64,000 bases of DNA from Helicobacter pylori (GCF_030062585.1 NZ_CP071935.1:807034-871033); one strand, 5' to 3'; counted from the stretch's first letter, positions 1 through 9,806 are shown. A program made the numbers and translations. The notes: generated by a model not told the origin, from the sequence alone.

Positions 1-46
1 AAAAGCTTTAAATTTCAAAAAACAAACAAACCATTCCCTTAAATTG

Positions 47-52
47 TATAAT
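47..52 (+). promoter_or_regulatory. -10 element of the hom gene
   Basis: TATAAT preceded by TG one base upstream makes an extended -10, the usual H. pylori sigma-80 promoter form. It lies 31 bases ahead of the ATG at 83, and an AAGAGA ribosome site (71-76) fits between them. No good -35 is visible, as is common in this species. Confidence 0.6.
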
Positions 53-82
53 AAAGGCACTATAAACTAAAAAGAGATAACC

Positions 83-2089
83 ATGAGAAAACTATTCATC
101 CCACTTTTATTATTCAGCGCTTTAGAAGCGAACGAGAAAAATGGCTTTTTCATAGAAGCCGGCTTTGAAACCGGGCTATTAGAAGGCGCACAAACGCAAG
201 AAAAAAGACACACCACCACAAAAAACACTTACGCGACTTACAATTATTTACCCACAGACACGATTTTAAAAAGAGCGGCTAGTTTATTCACCAATGCCGA
301 AGCGATTTCAAAATTAAAATTCTCATCTTTATCCCCTGTTAGAGTGTTGTATATGTATAATGGTCAATTAACTATAGAAAACTTCTTGCCCTATAATCTA
401 AGCAATGTGAAGCTTAGCTTTACAGACGCTCAAGGCAATGTGATCGATTTGGGCGTGATAGAGACTATCCCCAAACACTCTAAGATTGTTTTACCTGGGG
501 AGGCATTTGATAGTCTAAAAGAGGCGTTTGATAAAATTGGCCCCTATACTTTCTTTTTTCCAAAATTTGAAACCACTAGCACTTCTATTTCTGATACTAA
601 CACGCAGAGGGTGTTTGAAACGCTCAATAAGATTAAGACAAATCTTATAATGAAATATAGTAATGAAAATCCAAACAATTTCAACACTTGTCCTTACAAT
701 AATAATGGTAATACAAAAAATGATTGTTGGCAAAATTTCACCCCACAAACCGCAGAAGAATTCACTAATTTAATGTTGAACATGATCGCTGTCTTAGACT
801 CCCAATCTTGGGGCGATGCGATCTTAAACGCTCCTTTTGAATTCACTAACAGCTCAACAGATTGCGATAATGATCCTTCAAAATGTGTAAATCCCGGAGT
901 AAATGGGCGTGTTGATACTAAAGTCGATCAACAATATATACTCAACAAACAAGGTATTATTAATAATTTTAGAAAAAAAATAGAAATTGATGCGGTTGTT
1001 TTAAAAAATTCAGGGGTTGTGGGGTTAGCTAATGGATATGGTAATGATGGTGAATATGGCACATTAGGAGTAGAAGCCTATGCCTTAGAACCCCAAAAAC
1101 TCTTTGGCAACGACCTTAAAACCATCAATTTGGCTGATTTAAGAACCATCTTGCATGAATTCAGCCACACTAAAGGCTATGGACACAATGGGAACATGAC
1201 TTATCAAAGAGTGCCGGTGATGAAAGATGGTCAAGTGGAAAAGGATAATAGTGGCAAACCAAAAGATTCTGATGGCCTCCCCTATAATGTGTGTTCGCTT
1301 TATGGGGGTTCCAATCAGCCCGCTTTCCCTAGCAACTACCCTAATTCCATCTATCACAATTGCGCGGATGTCCCAGCTGGCTTTTTAGGGGTAACAGCAG
1401 CGGTTTGGCAGCAGCTCATCAATCAAAACGCCTTGCCGATCAACTACGCTAACTTGGGGAGTCAAACAAACTACAATCTAAACGCTAGTTTGAACACGCA
1501 AGATTTAGCCAATTCCATGCTTGGCACCATTCAAAAAACCTTTGTCACTTCTAGCGTTACCAACCACTATTCTTCAAGCGCTTCGCAAAGTTTTAGAAGC
1601 CCTATTTTAGGGGTTAACGCTAAAATAGGCTATCAAAATTACTTTAATGATTTCATAGGGCTAGCTTATTATGGCATTGTGAAATACAACTATTCTAAAG
1701 CCCTTAATCAAAAATTCCAGCAATTGAGCTATGGTGGGGGGATAGATTTGTTGTTGGATTTTATCACCACTTACTCCAATAAAAATAGCCCTATAGATAT
1801 TCAAACCAAAAGGAACTTTTCTTCCTCTTTTGGTATCTTTGGTGGGTTAAGGGGCTTGTATAACAGCTATTATGTGTTGAATAAAGTCAAAGGGAGCGGC
1901 AATTTAGATGTGGCTACTGGGTTGAATTACCGCTATAAGCATTCTAAGTATTCTGTAGGGATTAGCGTTCCTTTGATCCAAAGAAAAGCTAGCGTCGTTT
2001 CTAATGGTGGCGATTACACCAACTCTTTTGTTTTTAATGAAGGGGCTAGCCATTTTAAGGTGTTTTTTAATTACGGGTGGGTGTTTTAA
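83..2089 (+). CDS. Hom-family outer-membrane protein (HomA/HomB type)
   Basis: 668-residue outer-membrane protein of the small Helicobacter Hom family, at the position I remember as HP0710 (homA). A short signal peptide ends near residue 16 (cut likely before NEKNGFF). The last ~170 residues look like a beta-barrel and end in FNYGWVF, with the C-terminal aromatic residue needed for outer-membrane insertion. homA and homB differ mainly in the central region and can swap loci, and I cannot decide between them, so no symbol is given. Cysteine pairs (around residues 206/215 and 267/275) suggest surface-loop disulphides. The odd point is a perfect HExxHxxGxxH pattern at residues 358-368, which is the metzincin zinc-protease signature. 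The family is usually treated as adhesin-like and HomB has been linked to adherence. A protease role is not established. Confidence 0.88.
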   Translation: MRKLFIPLLLFSALEANEKNGFFIEAGFETGLLEGAQTQEKRHTTTKNTYATYNYLPTDTILKRAASLFTNAEAISKLKFSSLSPVRVLYMYNGQLTIENFLPYNLSNVKLSFTDAQGNVIDLGVIETIPKHSKIVLPGEAFDSLKEAFDKIGPYTFFFPKFETTSTSISDTNTQRVFETLNKIKTNLIMKYSNENPNNFNTCPYNNNGNTKNDCWQNFTPQTAEEFTNLMLNMIAVLDSQSWGDAILNAPFEFTNSSTDCDNDPSKCVNPGVNGRVDTKVDQQYILNKQGIINNFRKKIEIDAVVLKNSGVVGLANGYGNDGEYGTLGVEAYALEPQKLFGNDLKTINLADLRTILHEFSHTKGYGHNGNMTYQRVPVMKDGQVEKDNSGKPKDSDGLPYNVCSLYGGSNQPAFPSNYPNSIYHNCADVPAGFLGVTAAVWQQLINQNALPINYANLGSQTNYNLNASLNTQDLANSMLGTIQKTFVTSSVTNHYSSSASQSFRSPILGVNAKIGYQNYFNDFIGLAYYGIVKYNYSKALNQKFQQLSYGGGIDLLLDFITTYSNKNSPIDIQTKRNFSSSFGIFGGLRGLYNSYYVLNKVKGSGNLDVATGLNYRYKHSKYSVGISVPLIQRKASVVSNGGDYTNSFVFNEGASHFKVFFNYGWVF

Positions 2090-2293
2090 GTATAAAATCC
2101 ATTAAGTGCGAAATCCATGACAGAAATAATATTTTTTTAAATAAAAGCCTTATTTTTGTCTCTTTTTCGTATAATAAGATTTAAGTTAGTATTGATAGTG
2201 GTACGCTAAGATTTTTCAATCTTGTGCGATCCAATCAGTATTTCTTAATAAGATCATAGCTTTAATATTCAAAATAATATAGAAAGGAAAGTT
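2090..2293 (+). promoter_or_regulatory. intergenic promoter and leader of the HD-domain gene
   Basis: This 204-base gap holds TATAAT at 2170-2175, a convincing -10. It would give a leader of more than 100 bases before the ATG at 2294. The leader contains a small AAGAT/ATCTT hairpin near 2209-2224 and a clear AAAGGAAA ribosome site just before the ATG. No ORF of note is visible. Whether the long leader is regulatory is unknown. Confidence 0.45.
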
Positions 2294-3514
2294 ATGTATG
2301 CGGCTCATCCTATTAAACCCCTAAAAGCCCCTAAACTCAAGACTAAATTTTTAAGGCGTGTGTTTGCGGGCGCGTCTATTAGGCGTTGGAATGACCAAGC
2401 ATGCCCTTTGGAATTTGTGGAATTAGACAAGCAAGCCCATAAAGCGATGATTGCGTATTTACTCGCTAAAGATTCAAAAGACAGGGGTAAAGATTTAGAT
2501 TTAGATCTTTTAATCAAGTATTTTTGCTTTGAGTTTTTGGAGCGCCTGGTTTTAACCGATATTAAACCCCCTATTTTTTACGCCCTCCAACAAACGCACA
2601 GCCAAGAATTAGCCTCCTATGTCGCGCAAAGTTTGCAAGATGAAATCAGCGCGTATTTTTCTTTAGAGGAACTCAAAGAGTATTTAAGCCACAGACCCCA
2701 AATTTTAGAAACTCAAATTTTAGAGAGCGCGCATTTTTATGCGTCTAAGTGGGAGTTTGATATTATTTATCATTTTAACCCCAACATGTATGGCGTGAAA
2801 GAAATTAAAGATAAAATTGACAAGCAACTCCACAATAACGATCATTTGTTTGAAGGGCTTTTTGGGGAAAAAGAAGATTTGAAAAAATTGGTGAGCATGT
2901 TTGGGCAGTTGCGTTTCCAAAAGCGCTGGAGCCAGACCCCAAGAGTGCCGCAAACCAGTGTCTTAGGGCATACCTTGTGCGTGGCGCTTATGGGGTATTT
3001 GTTGAGCTTTGATTTAAAAGCTTGTAAAAGCATGCGGATCAATCATTTTTTGGGCGGGCTTTTCCATGATTTACCCGAGATTTTGACCCGAGACATTATC
3101 ACGCCCATCAAACAAAGCGTTGCAGGGCTTGATCACTGCATTAAAGAAATTGAAAAAAAGGAAATGCAAAACAAAGTCTATTCTTTTGTGTCTTTGGGCG
3201 TTCAAGAAGATTTGAAATATTTCACCGAAAACGAGTTCAAAAACCGCTACAAAGACAAGTCCCACAAAATCATTTTCACTAAAGACGCTGAAGAATTATT
3301 CACGCTTTATAACAGCGATGAATATTTTGGGGTTTGTGGGGAGCTTTTGAAAGTGTGCGATCATTTGAGCGCGTTTTTAGAAGCTCAAATCTCTCTTTCT
3401 CATGGCATTTCCAGTAACGATTTGATTAAAGGGGCTCAAAACCTTTTAGAATTGCGATCCCAAACGGAACTGCTTGATTTGGATTTAGGGAAATTGTTTA
3501 GGGATTTTAAGTAA
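2294..3514 (+). CDS. HD-domain phosphohydrolase-like protein
   Basis: 406 residues with a YfbR-like HD domain in the middle. Candidate metal ligands are H226, H258-D259 and D267, with a later aspartate in VCDHLSAF near residue 348. YfbR-type enzymes are nucleotide phosphohydrolases in the cytosol, but the substrate here cannot be read from the sequence. The ~200 residues before the HD domain match nothing I recognise. The ATG has an AGAAAGGAAAG ribosome site. The stop codon overlaps the ATG of the following fic gene (TAATG), so the two are probably translated together. Corresponds, I think, to HP0711. Confidence 0.75.
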   Translation: MYAAHPIKPLKAPKLKTKFLRRVFAGASIRRWNDQACPLEFVELDKQAHKAMIAYLLAKDSKDRGKDLDLDLLIKYFCFEFLERLVLTDIKPPIFYALQQTHSQELASYVAQSLQDEISAYFSLEELKEYLSHRPQILETQILESAHFYASKWEFDIIYHFNPNMYGVKEIKDKIDKQLHNNDHLFEGLFGEKEDLKKLVSMFGQLRFQKRWSQTPRVPQTSVLGHTLCVALMGYLLSFDLKACKSMRINHFLGGLFHDLPEILTRDIITPIKQSVAGLDHCIKEIEKKEMQNKVYSFVSLGVQEDLKYFTENEFKNRYKDKSHKIIFTKDAEELFTLYNSDEYFGVCGELLKVCDHLSAFLEAQISLSHGISSNDLIKGAQNLLELRSQTELLDLDLGKLFRDFK

Positions 3515-4218
3515 TGAATTATAAAGAATTATTAGAATTTAACGATTACGCTATGGATTTAACCATTCGCACAGCTCATCATAGCACTGCTATTGAAAAC
3601 AATCCTTTGAGCCTTGCTGAAACTATAAGTATTTTAACCACTGAATACATTCCTAGAGAAATGCCTCAAAGAGCTTTCTTTGAAGTGAAAAACTATCAAA
3701 ACATGCTCTTCTTTCTATTAGAAAATCTGAATAAAGGACAAAGCGTTGATAGTTTTTTTATAAGAGAGTTGCATGGGATTTTAATGAATTTTTTACTCCC
3801 TAATAAGGGGGCTTTCAAAACGACTGATAATACGATTTTAGAAGCTAGTTTTGAAACGACCCCTCATTTTCAAGCGCCTATGGCTATGAAAGAATGGTGC
3901 GATAATCTCAATTATAAGATGAAAACCTTACAAGATAAAGAAGAAAAACTAAAAACTATTTTAGAACAACACATTTTGTTTGAAAGGATACACCCTTTTA
4001 GCGATGGTAATGGTAAGGTGGGCAGAATGCTAATCTTTTATAGCGTTTTAGAGCAAAACTTAATACCATTTGTGATCACCAAAGAACAAAAAGAGGCTTA
4101 CATTAAGGCTTTAGACACGCGCAATACAGAAAGCTTATACCAACTCGCCAAAGTATCCCAAGAGTTTGAACTCACACGCATACAAGGGCAAATGATACTC
4201 AATAAGAATAAGCCCTAA
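3514..4218 (+). CDS. Fic-domain protein, predicted AMP transferase
   Basis: 234 residues. The Fic core motif is at 160-171 (HPFSDGNGKVGR) and carries the catalytic His160. Lys168 replaces the more usual Arg in GNGR. An inhibitory-helix motif (S/T)xxxE(G/N) is at S24-E28-N29, which makes this an N-terminally self-inhibited (class II) Fic enzyme by the usual scheme. Such proteins add AMP to hydroxyl groups of target proteins, and some also remove it. The target is unknown. It overlaps the HD-domain gene by one base and converges on rpoN with a 10-base gap. The gene looks intact. Confidence 0.85.
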   Translation: MNYKELLEFNDYAMDLTIRTAHHSTAIENNPLSLAETISILTTEYIPREMPQRAFFEVKNYQNMLFFLLENLNKGQSVDSFFIRELHGILMNFLLPNKGAFKTTDNTILEASFETTPHFQAPMAMKEWCDNLNYKMKTLQDKEEKLKTILEQHILFERIHPFSDGNGKVGRMLIFYSVLEQNLIPFVITKEQKEAYIKALDTRNTESLYQLAKVSQEFELTRIQGQMILNKNKP

Positions 4219-4229
4219 AATCATGGTTT

Positions 4230-5474
4230 TCAAGCGCGCATCAAATAGAGCCTTTTTCTCTCGCTTGAAGAAGCGATGTTGAGCAATTGGCGGTATTTGG
4301 TGATCGTTCTTCTTACCATTTTCAAATGGAATTTTTCTTCAATGAGTTCTAAAATCTTAGCGTCGCTCAAAGGCTCTTTTTTGTCTTCATTTTTGATCAA
4401 TTCTAAAAGATAGTCTTTAATCACAGCGTTTGAAGTCTCGCTATTGTCTAAGGCGGTGCTAAAGAAATGCTTAATAGGGAAAACCCCCCTTTCGCATGCC
4501 AAATATTTATTAGAAATGGCCCTTGAAATCGTGCTTACAGAGTGGTTAAACTCATTGGCTAAATCTAATAGCTTTAAAGGACGCAATTCCTTACCCTTAA
4601 AAAAATCGTATTGATACTCTAAAAGCATGAGGCCGATTTTATAAATCGTGGCCTTTCTTAAATTTAACGCGTCAATTAAATCTTTGGCCTCTTTTAGTTT
4701 TTCTTTCAAATAATCGCTATCCTTAAAGCGATTTTCTTCTAAACTGATCGTCGGGTAGCTCTCATCATTCAAACGCACGATGATTTCATTATCCACTTCT
4801 AGAATAAAAAGCTCAGGAATGACTTCTATTTCTTTTTCTAAAAACTCAATGGCTGGGGGGTTTTTAAAGGATTTTAAAATCTTTAAAGCCTTTTCATAAT
4901 AAAAATCTTTAGAAAATTCATGGTGTTTTTCTAAATTCAAAATGATTTTTCGCGTTTCTTCATAAAGCTCATTATCGTCCAATTCCCTACTCTCTAACTG
5001 GAATAAAAAGCTCTCTTTCACATCTTTAGCGCCAATGCCAGCGGGATTAAGGTAACTAAAACGCTCGCGCACTTTTTCATAAACTTCGCTCTCTACCCCT
5101 AAAATCTTAGCCCTTTCTTCAATGTTTTCTTCAAAATACCCTTCACCATCCAACCCGCTGATAATATCCATAGCGATTTTTTGAGAGGTTTCAGTGGGAA
5201 AGAGAGGGGGAATGATTTGAGATTCTAAAGTTTCAAAAAGACTTTTAGATGCGGTTGCGAAATTTTCTAAATGATCGCTGCTCTTTTTAGCGCTAAAACG
5301 ATCGCTAAAATTTTTGATGCGTTTGTTTTCAATTTTGATTAAGGGGTTATCTAAAGCGTTTTGTTTCAACACTTCTTCCAAGTCTTCAAGCTCGCTTTGT
5401 AAAATGGGAAGCCACCCTTTTAAGGTAGCGTTTAATTTGTTTTTAGGGCTAAGGTTTGCACGTAAGATCGCCAT
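4230..5474 (-). CDS. rpoN: RNA polymerase sigma-54 factor
   Basis: Sigma-54, which with the FlgR activator directs middle flagellar genes in H. pylori. The RpoN box is at the C-terminus (RRTITKYR, about residues 388-395 of the 414-residue form), preceded by a helix-turn-helix region ([17 protein letters not shown]). Region I is short, as in other epsilonproteobacteria. I start at the ATG at 5474 because an AAGG ribosome site lies 7 bases ahead of it. A GTG two codons upstream has only one base of spacing. The gene begins right after the lptB stop and is the last of a packed minus-strand run from dnaX. Confidence 0.95.
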   Translation of the reverse strand: MAILRANLSPKNKLNATLKGWLPILQSELEDLEEVLKQNALDNPLIKIENKRIKNFSDRFSAKKSSDHLENFATASKSLFETLESQIIPPLFPTETSQKIAMDIISGLDGEGYFEENIEERAKILGVESEVYEKVRERFSYLNPAGIGAKDVKESFLFQLESRELDDNELYEETRKIILNLEKHHEFSKDFYYEKALKILKSFKNPPAIEFLEKEIEVIPELFILEVDNEIIVRLNDESYPTISLEENRFKDSDYLKEKLKEAKDLIDALNLRKATIYKIGLMLLEYQYDFFKGKELRPLKLLDLANEFNHSVSTISRAISNKYLACERGVFPIKHFFSTALDNSETSNAVIKDYLLELIKNEDKKEPLSDAKILELIEEKFHLKMVRRTITKYRQLLNIASSSERKRLYLMRA

Positions 5475-5476
5475 AT

Positions 5477-6199
5477 TCACACCTTAAAATTTTCCCCTAA
5501 ATAATACTTACGCACCAAAGCGTTTTCATAAATTTCATTAGCGTTCCCGCTCGCTAAAAGCGTGCCGCTTTTAATCACATACGCCCTGTGGCACACGCTC
5601 AAAGTCTCTCGCACATTGTGATCAGTAATCAACACGCCGATGTTTAGCTCAATCAGGCTTTCAATGATTTTTTGAATGTCAATCACTGCAATCGGATCCA
5701 CGCCCGCAAAAGGCTCATCTAATAGCACGAATTTAGGGTTTTTCATTAAAGCCCTAGCGATTTCTACGCGCCTTCTTTCCCCCCCACTCAAACTCATGCC
5801 CTTGCGCTCTCTTATGGCTTGGATATTAAAAGCATCAAGCAAGCTTTCCATTTTTTCTTCGCTCTCTTTAGAGTTTTTAAAAGTGCTCTCTCCTGCTAGG
5901 GCCAGATTCTCTTCCACGCTCAATTCTTTAAAAATGCTAGATTCTTGGGGCAAGTAGCCTATGCCTAAATTAGAACGCTTGTGTAAAGGGTATTTAGCTA
6001 AATTCACATCGTTTAAATAAACGCTCCCCCCACTAGGCTCTAAAAGCCCACATATCATATAAAAGGTGGTGGTTTTACCCGCCCCATTAGGCCCTAAAAG
6101 CCCCACCACTTCGCCGCTTTTCACTTCTAAAGAAACATCTGAAACGATTTTGGTTTTTTTAATCTGTTTGTTTAAATGCTCTGCTTTTAAAATATCCAT
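5477..6199 (-). CDS. lptB: LPS export ABC transporter ATP-binding protein
   Basis: 240-residue ATPase of the LptBFG complex that drives lipopolysaccharide from the inner membrane toward the outer membrane. Walker A is GPNGAGKT at 36-43, the signature is LSGGE at 137-141, Walker B ends in DEP at 161-163, and the switch histidine follows in LITDHNVRE. Length and sequence fit LptB rather than a generic ABC protein. Its stop overlaps the region just ahead of the rpoN ATG. Linkage of lptB to rpoN is widespread in proteobacteria. Confidence 0.93.
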   Translation of the reverse strand: MDILKAEHLNKQIKKTKIVSDVSLEVKSGEVVGLLGPNGAGKTTTFYMICGLLEPSGGSVYLNDVNLAKYPLHKRSNLGIGYLPQESSIFKELSVEENLALAGESTFKNSKESEEKMESLLDAFNIQAIRERKGMSLSGGERRRVEIARALMKNPKFVLLDEPFAGVDPIAVIDIQKIIESLIELNIGVLITDHNVRETLSVCHRAYVIKSGTLLASGNANEIYENALVRKYYLGENFKV

Positions 6200-6211
6200 T
6201 CAAGCGACCCT

Positions 6212-6613
6212 TTAAGCGATCTTTATCGTATAAAAACGGCTAGTTGATTCGGTTTTGATTTCCACAACCTTAATAGCTAAATCGTATTTTTTTAAAATTT
6301 TTTCTAATTTTTCATCACCCCATTCCACAAAATGAATCCCCTTTTCTAACAAACACTCCAACATGCCAAGCTCCAAGCAAGCCTTTAAATCGCGCATGTA
6401 AAAATCGTAATGGAACACGCTCTCGCTATAAGCATGCATCAAGCTAAAGGTTGGGGAAGTCGCTTGAATGTCTAAACCCAAATGTTTCAAGCACGCTTGA
6501 ACTAAGGTCGTTTTACCGCTCCCCACAACGCCCTTTAAAAGCACCACTCCCTTAAAATCATCTTTTAAAATTACAGCCGCCACTTTGTCCAACTCATCTA
6601 AATTCGCCCTCAT
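6212..6613 (-). CDS. tsaE: tRNA threonylcarbamoyladenosine biosynthesis ATPase TsaE
   Basis: 133-residue P-loop ATPase that works with TsaB and TsaD to make t6A37 in tRNAs that read ANN codons. Walker A is GVVGSGKT at 28-35, and the family motifs SPTFSLMHAY and HYDFYR-like (HYDFYMRD) follow. WGD near the C-terminal third is also typical. The start overlaps the dnaX stop by four bases (ATGA-type coupling). It reads into lptB after a 12-base gap. Confidence 0.93.
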   Translation of the reverse strand: MRANLDELDKVAAVILKDDFKGVVLLKGVVGSGKTTLVQACLKHLGLDIQATSPTFSLMHAYSESVFHYDFYMRDLKACLELGMLECLLEKGIHFVEWGDEKLEKILKKYDLAIKVVEIKTESTSRFYTIKIA

Positions 6614-8397
6614 AACAATTCCACGCTTTTGATTTCAAACTCGCTCTTAATTTCTTCAATCAGCTCAGAGTGGTTAGCCATAAATTCTTGCAACGCTGTT
6701 GGGGCTTCTTTGGGTTTGGCTTCTTTAGTCTCTTTAGTTTCGTTTTCTTTAATCTCTTTTTCTTGAACCTCTTTAGTGTCGTTTTCTTTCGTTTGAAGCG
6801 CTTTTCCAACCGCTTCTTTAGTATCGTTTTCTTGCATTTCAGCCGTCGTTTCGGTGGTTGGTTGGGGTAAGATTTTTTCCCTTAAAGAAGAGATTTTAAA
6901 ATCTTTAACCTCTTGAGTTTCTAGAGTGCTTTTATTTTCCAAATGATGTTTTAAAGCGATTTTGATATTTTCGCCCTTTCCAAAAACCCCATCAACGATA
7001 CTTTTCACGATTTTAAATCGTTCTCTTAAAAGCTCTTTATCTTTATTGGTGGCTAAAGACTCCCAAGTCAAGGTTTTAGTTTGGCTGTCAAAATCAATGA
7101 AACGGATATTTTTTTCAAACACCGCCCCTAACTCATAATTGCGCTCATAAACCAATGTTTGAACTTGCTTGAAAAGGTTGTGAAAAATGCGATCTTTAGC
7201 TGAAAGCATGGGAGTTTGCGGGGTTTCTGCACTCTCTATTCTTTCTGCACTCTCTCTTTTTTCTGTTCCCTCTATTCTTTCTGTGCTTTTGGGTTCTTGT
7301 TTAGGGGCGTTAGCGTTTTGATTTATTGGTTTAAAAACGCTTTCTTTGCTTTGTTCTAATTCCAAAATCGCATCGTCTAGGGCTTTGAGTTTCAAAGCTT
7401 CTTTGAATTTCATTTTCAATAACAACAGCACAAAACTGGCATTTGCCCCTTCTTTCAAAAGACTGAGACTATTCATAATGATTTTAAAAAAGCGCTCTAT
7501 CAAAAGGATAGAATACGAATCAGGGCTTAATAATTTCGCTTTCAAAAAAAGCATCATTTCTTCTAAAACGCCCTCTGTTTCATAATTTTCTAAAATGGCA
7601 TAACGCTCTTGCAATCGCACTTCATCTTGGTTAATTAGGCTTTGGAAAAAATCTTCTAAAACGCTTCGGTCAATCGCCCCTAACATTTCAGCCACCTTGC
7701 TTTCTGTGATAGCGTTATCGCAATAATTGATGGCTTGTTCTAAAAGAGTGATCGTATCCCTCAAACTCCCTTGCCCGCTGTGAGCCAGTTTTTCTAACGC
7801 GCTGTTTTCATAGCTCACTTGTTCTTTTTCTAAAATGGTTTTTAAATGAGAAATAACGGAATTTTCAGGGATTTTTTTAAACCTGAAATGCTGGGTGCGG
7901 CTGAGTATGGTAGCGGGCAATTTCAAGGCATCCGTTGTCGCTAAAAGGAATTTCACATGGCTAGGAGGCTCTTCTAAAGTCTTTAAAAGCGCGTTAAACG
8001 CTTCAGTGGTGAACATATGCACTTCATCAATGATAAAGATTTTATAGCGCCCAAAGCTTGGTTTGTAGCGCGTTTGCTCTATGAGGTTACGGACATCATC
8101 AATCCCCCTATTAGACGCCCCATCCATTTCTATAATATCTATGTGGTGGTTGTTTAAAGCGCTCTGGCATTGGATGCAAGTATCGCAAGGCACGGCTTTT
8201 GGCCCTTCTTCACACATCAAAGCCCTAGCAAAAATCCTAGAAGAGCTGGTTTTGCCTGAACCTCTTAATCCGCTGAATAAATAAGCGTTAGCCAAACGCT
8301 GGTTGTCTAGGGCTAAAGAAAGCGTTTTAGCCACGCTCTCTTGACCGACTAGCTCGCTAAAATGTTTGGGGCGGTATTTTAACGCTAAAACTTGCAT
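6610..8397 (-). CDS. dnaX: DNA polymerase III tau/gamma subunit
   Basis: 595-residue clamp-loader ATPase. Walker A is GLRGSGKT at 43-50. Zinc-binding cysteines are C62, C71, C74 and C77. The DEVH Walker B is at 124-127, and sensor 1 is in LLATTDALKLPATILSR. The C-terminal third is low-complexity, rich in Glu and Lys, with repeats of the kind KENETKE and RIESAE, and probably forms a flexible tether to the polymerase. I saw no obvious slippery frameshift site, so a gamma form is not predicted. It is first in the minus-strand run dnaX-tsaE-lptB-rpoN. Confidence 0.93.
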   Translation of the reverse strand: MQVLALKYRPKHFSELVGQESVAKTLSLALDNQRLANAYLFSGLRGSGKTSSSRIFARALMCEEGPKAVPCDTCIQCQSALNNHHIDIIEMDGASNRGIDDVRNLIEQTRYKPSFGRYKIFIIDEVHMFTTEAFNALLKTLEEPPSHVKFLLATTDALKLPATILSRTQHFRFKKIPENSVISHLKTILEKEQVSYENSALEKLAHSGQGSLRDTITLLEQAINYCDNAITESKVAEMLGAIDRSVLEDFFQSLINQDEVRLQERYAILENYETEGVLEEMMLFLKAKLLSPDSYSILLIERFFKIIMNSLSLLKEGANASFVLLLLKMKFKEALKLKALDDAILELEQSKESVFKPINQNANAPKQEPKSTERIEGTEKRESAERIESAETPQTPMLSAKDRIFHNLFKQVQTLVYERNYELGAVFEKNIRFIDFDSQTKTLTWESLATNKDKELLRERFKIVKSIVDGVFGKGENIKIALKHHLENKSTLETQEVKDFKISSLREKILPQPTTETTAEMQENDTKEAVGKALQTKENDTKEVQEKEIKENETKETKEAKPKEAPTALQEFMANHSELIEEIKSEFEIKSVELL

Positions 8398-8465
8398 ATT
8401 GATTGTAATCCTTAAAACTCATTTAGGAGTATTGTAATGCAAAATGACTTAAAACTAGCCCCTTT

Positions 8466-9098
8466 TTAAGTTTTACTCAATAGCGCTAAAAAATCCCTGA
8501 ATAAAGTAACGCTGAGCGTTCCCATGATAGCGGTTACAAAGAGATTCACGCCCATAAAAATTTTTTGGTTGTTTAAAAGTTTAGAGCCATAGCGTAAGGA
8601 CAAGGTGCATAACAATAAAAGCCAAGAAAGAGCCGCCGATAAAGTGCCGGCTAGAAAGACGAATTTTTGAGCTAGGTTAAAAGATAAAGCGCTCGCGCCA
8701 ATTAAAAACACCATTTCCAAATACACTTGAGGGTTGAGTAAAGTAACGCCTAAAGTGAACAATAAGGTCTTTTTTAAGGATAGTTTTTTGGGGGTTTGGA
8801 CTTGCTTCTTTTTAAAGGTTTGAAAAAGGGTTTTTAAAGCTAAAAAAGCGTAAAATCCGGTAAAAACTGCCCCAAATAAATTCAAAAACAAACTCAAATA
8901 AAGGTTTTTCGCAAAATAAGCCCCCACGCCAAACACGCCCATGCTCATTAACACAATATCGCACATAAAACACAGAGCGCAAATCAAAAACACATAATTC
9001 CTAGCCATGCCTCGCTCTATAATAAACAAGGATTGCGCCCCCACCGCCGCGCACAAAGAAATCGCTAAACCAAAACCTTCTATAAAAACCACAAACAT
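8466..9098 (-). CDS. LysE/ArgO-family amino-acid exporter
   Basis: About 210 residues with six predicted membrane helices and the family N-terminal pattern (FGLAISLCAAVGAQSLFIIERG). The middle part (TLGVTLLNPQVYLEM) is the conserved LysE segment. Family members export basic amino acids. The substrate is not decidable here. I prefer the ATG at 9098 because AAAGGATC lies just ahead of it. A TTG six codons upstream lacks a site. It is transcribed away from the following DUF1104 genes and is separated from dnaX by about 68 bases. Confidence 0.82.
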   Translation of the reverse strand: MFVVFIEGFGLAISLCAAVGAQSLFIIERGMARNYVFLICALCFMCDIVLMSMGVFGVGAYFAKNLYLSLFLNLFGAVFTGFYAFLALKTLFQTFKKKQVQTPKKLSLKKTLLFTLGVTLLNPQVYLEMVFLIGASALSFNLAQKFVFLAGTLSAALSWLLLLCTLSLRYGSKLLNNQKIFMGVNLFVTAIMGTLSVTLFRDFLALLSKT

Positions 9099-9356
9099 CT
9101 TGATCCTTTCACTCAAAATAAGCTAAAACCATAACGCTACCATCAAAAATTCAAAAACGATATTTTAAAATTTTAGGGTTTAAAACGACCTTTATAAATA
9201 AAAATTAAATGATGATACACAATGGTTGCACGAAATTTAAAAACCCCATTTTTTACCGCTCTTAGTGGCGTTTGAGAATAAGTTAAAATTAATATGGTAA
9301 AATGCCAAAATTTGCTGTCGTCATGCGGCAAAAATTTAGACAACAAGGAATTGGGA

Positions 9357-9779
9357 ATGAGAAGGAGTTTGGCTTTTTGCCTGTTAGCTTTGCTTGGATT
9401 ACAGGTTTTAGGCGCTAGGGATTTTTCGCAACTCAAAAACGAAGAACTTTTAAAATTAGCAGGCACTCTGCCTTCTAATGAAGCGATTGATTATCGCATG
9501 GAAGTGTCTAAACGCCTTAAAGCTTTAAACGCTGAGGACGCTAAGAAATTCCGCGCGAATTTCAGCCAGATCGCTAGGAAGAATCTTTCTAAAATGAGCG
9601 AAGAAGATTTCAAAAAAATGCGTGAAGAAGTGCGTAAAGAATTAGAAGAAAAAACCAAAGGTTTGAGTGCTGAAGAAATCAAGGCAAAAGGACTTAATGT
9701 GAGCGTTTGCAGCGGTGATACGAGAAAAGTTTGGTGTAGGGCTGTTAAGAAAAAAGACGAACATTGTTCTCCTAAGTGA
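9357..9779 (+). CDS. secreted DUF1104-like protein (first of tandem pair)
   Basis: 140 residues from the ATG at 9357, which has an AAGG site 8 bases upstream. An earlier in-frame start at 9294 would bury the signal peptide, so I reject it. The signal peptide (MRRSLAFCLLALLGLQVLG) ends near residue 19. The mature part is helical and highly charged, opening with RDFSQLKNEELLKLAG, which parallels KDFSKTSDEDLAKMAG in the next gene. Three cysteines near the C-terminus may form disulphides in the periplasm. A weak -10 (TATGGTAAAAT) lies near 9293-9303. Function unknown. Confidence 0.75.
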   Translation: MRRSLAFCLLALLGLQVLGARDFSQLKNEELLKLAGTLPSNEAIDYRMEVSKRLKALNAEDAKKFRANFSQIARKNLSKMSEEDFKKMREEVRKELEEKTKGLSAEEIKAKGLNVSVCSGDTRKVWCRAVKKKDEHCSPK

Positions 9780-9806
9780 GATAAAATTTAATTTAAAAGG
9801 AAAAAT

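Noticed and set aside
6670..6870. plus-strand ORF opposite the dnaX tail
   Set aside because: Phe-rich shadow of the Glu/Lys-rich dnaX C-terminus. No start signal.
9173..9466. 97-codon minus-strand ORF between the lysE-like gene and the DUF1104 pair
   Set aside because: Runs antisense into the signal peptide of a better-supported gene, with no good ribosome site and unbiased composition.
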